This document shows, piece by piece, positions 4,736-6,462 of a stretch of DNA of 6,462 nt. Every line of letters begins with the position of its first letter. Positions within the stretch are counted from its first letter, which is position 1. Made by a program: the position numbers and the translations under genes. Origin of the DNA: an uncultured Eubacteriales bacterium (GTDB lineage Bacteria > Bacillota > Clostridia > Oscillospirales > Oscillospiraceae); NCBI GenBank assembly GCA_900549485.1, contig UROG01000058.1, positions 1-6,462 of the forward strand, written 5' to 3'. The notes under the pieces are model-generated. The model was not told the origin of the DNA and searched no databases. It saw only the letters and a program-made list of their open reading frames with translations.

Positions 4736-4782
4736 AAAAAAGATACCGAAAATCGCCATTTTTAACGATTTTCGGTATCTTT
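4736..4782 (-). terminator. Terminator of tRNA-Ser (17-bp-arm hairpin)
   Basis: Perfect 17-bp arms (4739-4755 and 4766-4782) enclose a 10-base AT-rich loop. Read leftward from the tRNA, the stem ends in a run of six T (4741-4736). The hairpin begins on the last base of the tRNA's CCA end. Because it lies on the phage side of the presumed junction, it may have been brought in by the element to replace the host terminator. Confidence 0.75.
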
Positions 4783-4830
4783 GGCGCAGAAGGAGGGATT
4801 TGAACCCTCGCGCGTTTTTTAGACGCCTAC
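4782..4830. other. Presumed prophage attachment site core in the 3' part of tRNA-Ser
   Basis: The 3' end of the tRNA (acceptor and T-arm) is where the phage-side sequence begins. Tyrosine-recombinase phages commonly use this part of a tRNA and carry a copy that keeps the gene whole. The exact core cannot be seen, since the second copy would lie at the other end of the element, outside the window. Confidence 0.4.
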
Positions 4831-4873
4831 TCCCTTAGCAGGGGAGCCCCTTCGGCCTCTTGGGTACTTCTGC
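4782..4873 (-). tRNA. tRNA-Ser(GCU), complete with CCA
   Basis: This is a 92-base gene on the minus strand that reads AGC/AGU serine codons. The acceptor stem GCAGAAG (4873-4867) pairs with CTTCTGC (4792-4786), followed by discriminator G and an encoded CCA. The anticodon arm is CTCCC-CTGCTAA-GGGAG, giving anticodon GCU. A long variable arm, as in class II serine tRNAs, carries GCGTCT and a run of A. The T-arm contains GGTTCAAATCC. All arms look intact, so the gene should be functional despite the prophage at its 3' end. It is the likely integration target. Confidence 0.95.
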
Positions 4874-4883
4874 AAGCTTAAAG

Positions 4884-4912
4884 ATTTTAACATACAGCAG
4901 TACCAAAGTCAA
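4884..4912 (-). promoter_or_regulatory. Sigma-A promoter of tRNA-Ser
   Basis: On the minus strand, TTGACT (4912-4907) is followed by a 17-base spacer and TAAAAT (4889-4884). The -10 lies about 10 bases before the first base of the tRNA, so transcription would start almost at the mature 5' end. Both boxes match the consensus at five of six positions. Confidence 0.8.
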
Positions 4913-4984
4913 GCATTTTTATAGGGAAACTCCGGATAAATGGGCGGCCGCCGACCGATAAAACCGAGCGGGACTTCCGTGAGG

Positions 4985-6343
4985 TTATTTGCCCACGCAG
5001 AAGCGGCTGAATATGCGGTTTGTCACATCCTCGCGCACCGTGCGTCCGGTAAGCTCGCCGAGGGCCTGCATCGCCCCTTCGCTCTCGGTGAGAATGATAT
5101 CGGGGGTCAGTCCGGTTTCCATGGCGGCGATCGCGGCGCGGATATACTCAAGCGCCGATGATATTGCCTGTGCATGGCGGACGTTGGTAAGTATCTCACC
5201 GGCGGGAACGGATGGGAGCGGGAACATATCGGATATTGCGCGCTCCAGCCCGTCAAGCCCGTCGCCGGTAACGGCGCTTACGGAAACGGCTCTCAAGGCG
5301 GTTCCCGGCAGGACGGCGGATGATCCGAGGTCGCTTTTAGAGAGTACGATAATGCCATGGGGCGCTTTTTCCGCCTCCCGTATTATTTCATAGTCCTCAT
5401 CCGAAAGACTGCCGCTTCCGTCGATAACGGCAATGACAAGCTCCGCGCTTTCCATTGCGCGTCGGCTGCGCTCCACCCCGAGACGCTCGACCTCATCCGT
5501 CGTTTCGCGGATGCCGGCAGTGTCGATAAGCTTGAGCAGCACACTGCCGATTTTCAGCTTTTCTTCTATCGTATCGCGGGTCGTACCAGGAATTTTCGTG
5601 ACGATCGCCCGCTCATACCCAAGAAGCGCATTGAGCAGGGAGCTTTTGCCCGCGTTGGGCTTACCGGCTATCGCGGCGGGGATGCCCGTGTTCATCAGCT
5701 TGCCGCGGGAAAACGTCGCCAAAAGCGTACTAAGAGACGTTTCTGCGCCGCGCAGCTGTGAGGCGTAACGCTGAATGGTAAATTCCTCTATGTCTTCGTC
5801 GGGATAGTCCAGCACCGCATGGAAATGAGAGCTGATGTCCGCAAGCGAGGAATAGACCGCCTCGATCTTTTTTTCCACGGCGCCGGTGAGCTGTCCGGCG
5901 GCGTTTTTTGCCGCCTCGATGCTCTCCGCATCAATGATATCGACGACGGCCTCCGCACGGCTCAGCTCCATCCGTCCGTTTATAAACGCACGTTTGGTGA
6001 ACTCCCCCGGGGCGGCCTGCCTGCCGCCGAGGACAAATATCTCATCCAGCGCCGCACGCATCACGACAGGTGAGCCATGGCATTGCAGCTCCGCCGTGTC
6101 TTCGCCCGTATAACTGTTCGGAGCGCGGCTCACGGTACACAGGCATACGTCCAGAAGCTCCCCGCCTCTGTCCCTGAGTTCTCCATAAACGAGCTTTCTG
6201 TCCGGACTTTCGGACATGGGCTTTCCGGAATACGGGTGAAAAAGCGCATCCGTTATTTTCAGCGCATCACTGCCGGAAAGGCGGATGATCCCTATCGCGG
6301 ATATCTGCGCCCCGGTGGCTATTGCGGCAATTGTGTCTGACAT
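4985..6343 (-). CDS. mnmE: tRNA modification GTPase MnmE (TrmE)
   Basis: MnmE, with MnmG, builds the carboxymethylaminomethyl group on the wobble uridine of certain tRNAs, using a methylene-tetrahydrofolate carbon and GTP hydrolysis. The 452-residue length is normal. The N-terminal folate-binding domain (1-120) has GIIRLSG (18-24). A helical domain and an inserted Ras-like G domain follow: GKPNAGKS (227-234), PGTTRD (252-257), DTAG (274-277), SKSD (335-338) and SA (356-357). The C-terminal FCVGK carries the conserved Cys449. The G4 motif is SKSD rather than NKxD, and the usual Pro/Gly-rich loop near residue 10 reads ATGAQISAIG, but the other motifs are intact. AGGAG lies 6 bases before the ATG. 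The common partner mnmG is not directly downstream. Instead tRNA-Ser follows after about 110 bp. Confidence 0.97.
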   Translation of the reverse strand: MSDTIAAIATGAQISAIGIIRLSGSDALKITDALFHPYSGKPMSESPDRKLVYGELRDRGGELLDVCLCTVSRAPNSYTGEDTAELQCHGSPVVMRAALDEIFVLGGRQAAPGEFTKRAFINGRMELSRAEAVVDIIDAESIEAAKNAAGQLTGAVEKKIEAVYSSLADISSHFHAVLDYPDEDIEEFTIQRYASQLRGAETSLSTLLATFSRGKLMNTGIPAAIAGKPNAGKSSLLNALLGYERAIVTKIPGTTRDTIEEKLKIGSVLLKLIDTAGIRETTDEVERLGVERSRRAMESAELVIAVIDGSGSLSDEDYEIIREAEKAPHGIIVLSKSDLGSSAVLPGTALRAVSVSAVTGDGLDGLERAISDMFPLPSVPAGEILTNVRHAQAISSALEYIRAAIAAMETGLTPDIILTESEGAMQALGELTGRTVREDVTNRIFSRFCVGK

Positions 6344-6375
6344 TGGTATCTCCTGTAAGATTTTTCTATAATAAT

Positions 6376-6399
6376 AAAAACTCCCGAATGGGAGTTTTT
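6376..6399. terminator. Bidirectional terminator upstream of mnmE
   Basis: AAAAACTCCC (6376-6385) pairs perfectly with GGGAGTTTTT (6390-6399) around a 4-base loop. Either strand ends in a T-run, so it can act in both directions. On the minus strand it lies 33 bases before the mnmE start and would end the preceding gene's transcript, or be read through into mnmE. Confidence 0.75.
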
Positions 6400-6428
6400 A
6401 ATGAAACTGTCAAAAAAAGCCTCGCAGA

Positions 6429-6452
6429 GTTTTTTGCCCGCAGGCAAAAAAC
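6429..6452. repeat. Perfect 10-bp-arm hairpin with T-rich 5' arm
   Basis: GTTTTTTGCC (6429-6438) pairs with GGCAAAAAAC (6443-6452) around CGCA. In both directions the T-run is in the 5' arm and the A-run in the 3' arm, the reverse of an ordinary terminator. Its role is unknown. It lies between the window edge and the terminator at 6376, where no coding sequence is apparent. Confidence 0.4.
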
Positions 6453-6462
6453 AGTTTTGATC

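Larger units (their letters stand above)
1..4781 (+). mobile_element. Right end of a prophage (partial; left end outside the window)
   Basis: All genes from 1 to 4626 run on the + strand in a tight phage-style order: cell-wall hydrolase, holin, small HTH protein, then seven small uncharacterised genes. They stop about 155 bp short of the 3' end of an intact tRNA-Ser gene that faces them, beyond which lies ordinary chromosomal mnmE. A tRNA 3' end is a classic integration target, and tandem candidate arm sites lie in between. The phage nature of the left part is well supported by holin and hydrolase. The exact right boundary is inference because neither the integrase nor the other attachment site is in the window. 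Whether the element is intact cannot be judged. Confidence 0.75.

Noticed and set aside
4656..4838. Plus-strand 60-codon frame running into the tRNA (ends with RRDLNPR-type sequence)
   Set aside because: It reads through the terminator hairpin and the antisense strand of tRNA-Ser. This peptide pattern is a common artefact of translating tRNA genes.
4941..4954. GC-rich palindrome GGCGGCCGCC between mnmE and the tRNA promoter
   Set aside because: It is short, has no loop or T-tract and no partner site. It is probably chance in GC-rich sequence and not a convincing mnmE terminator.
1..6462. CRISPR array, diversity-generating retroelement or known anti-phage defence genes
   Set aside because: No regularly spaced repeats with spacers, no reverse transcriptase, and no recognisable defence domains are present.

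Overview
The window looks like the right-hand end of a prophage joined to the chromosome of a Firmicute, most likely a gut Clostridia species (Oscillospiraceae/Ruminococcaceae-like). The evidence for this is a Phage_holin_4_1-type holin, AGGAG-type ribosome binding sites on nearly every gene, a sigma-A-type promoter on the tRNA, and several small proteins that I recognise from memory as recurring in prophages of gut Firmicutes. The taxonomic call is inference. Base and codon use looks similar on the two sides, so the element seems well adapted to its host.

Region 1 (1-1339, + strand) is the end of a phage lysis module. It holds the 3' part of a cell-wall hydrolase (tail-lysozyme-like segment plus peptidoglycan-binding domain), a holin, and two overlapping small ORFs, the second of which is a sigma region 4/LuxR-like helix-turn-helix protein. 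Two terminator-like hairpins follow (1339-1366 and 1387-1422).

Region 2 (1456-4626, + strand) is a compact block of seven small genes of no established function. In order they encode a papain-like cysteine-peptidase-like protein, a Pro/Gln-rich protein with a small beta-type core, a 77-residue Gln-rich protein, a membrane-anchored Cys-rich coiled-coil protein, a jelly-roll-like protein, an Arg/Gly/Tyr-rich protein and an all-helical acidic/basic protein. The first three overlap or nearly overlap and are probably translationally coupled. A 26-bp interrupted palindrome precedes gene four. A strong terminator sits directly before the ribosome binding site of gene five, so the block appears to be split into three expression units. 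This block is the best candidate for an undescribed system: a phage accessory, virion-decoration or lysogenic-conversion cassette. None of its products has a visible signal peptide.

Region 3 (4627-4985) is the junction. It contains two tandem copies of an 11-bp partly palindromic sequence (possible integrase/excisionase arm sites), an AT-rich stretch, a 17-bp-arm hairpin that terminates leftward transcription, and an intact tRNA-Ser(GCU) gene on the minus strand with its own promoter. The prophage genes stop at the 3' end of this tRNA, the classic target of tyrosine-recombinase phages. No integrase lies in the window, so the junction is inferred.

Region 4 (4985-6462, minus strand) is host chromosome. 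It holds a complete mnmE, the GTPase of the MnmE-MnmG wobble-uridine tRNA modification complex, preceded by a bidirectional terminator and a second perfect hairpin. Prophage and host genes are convergent.
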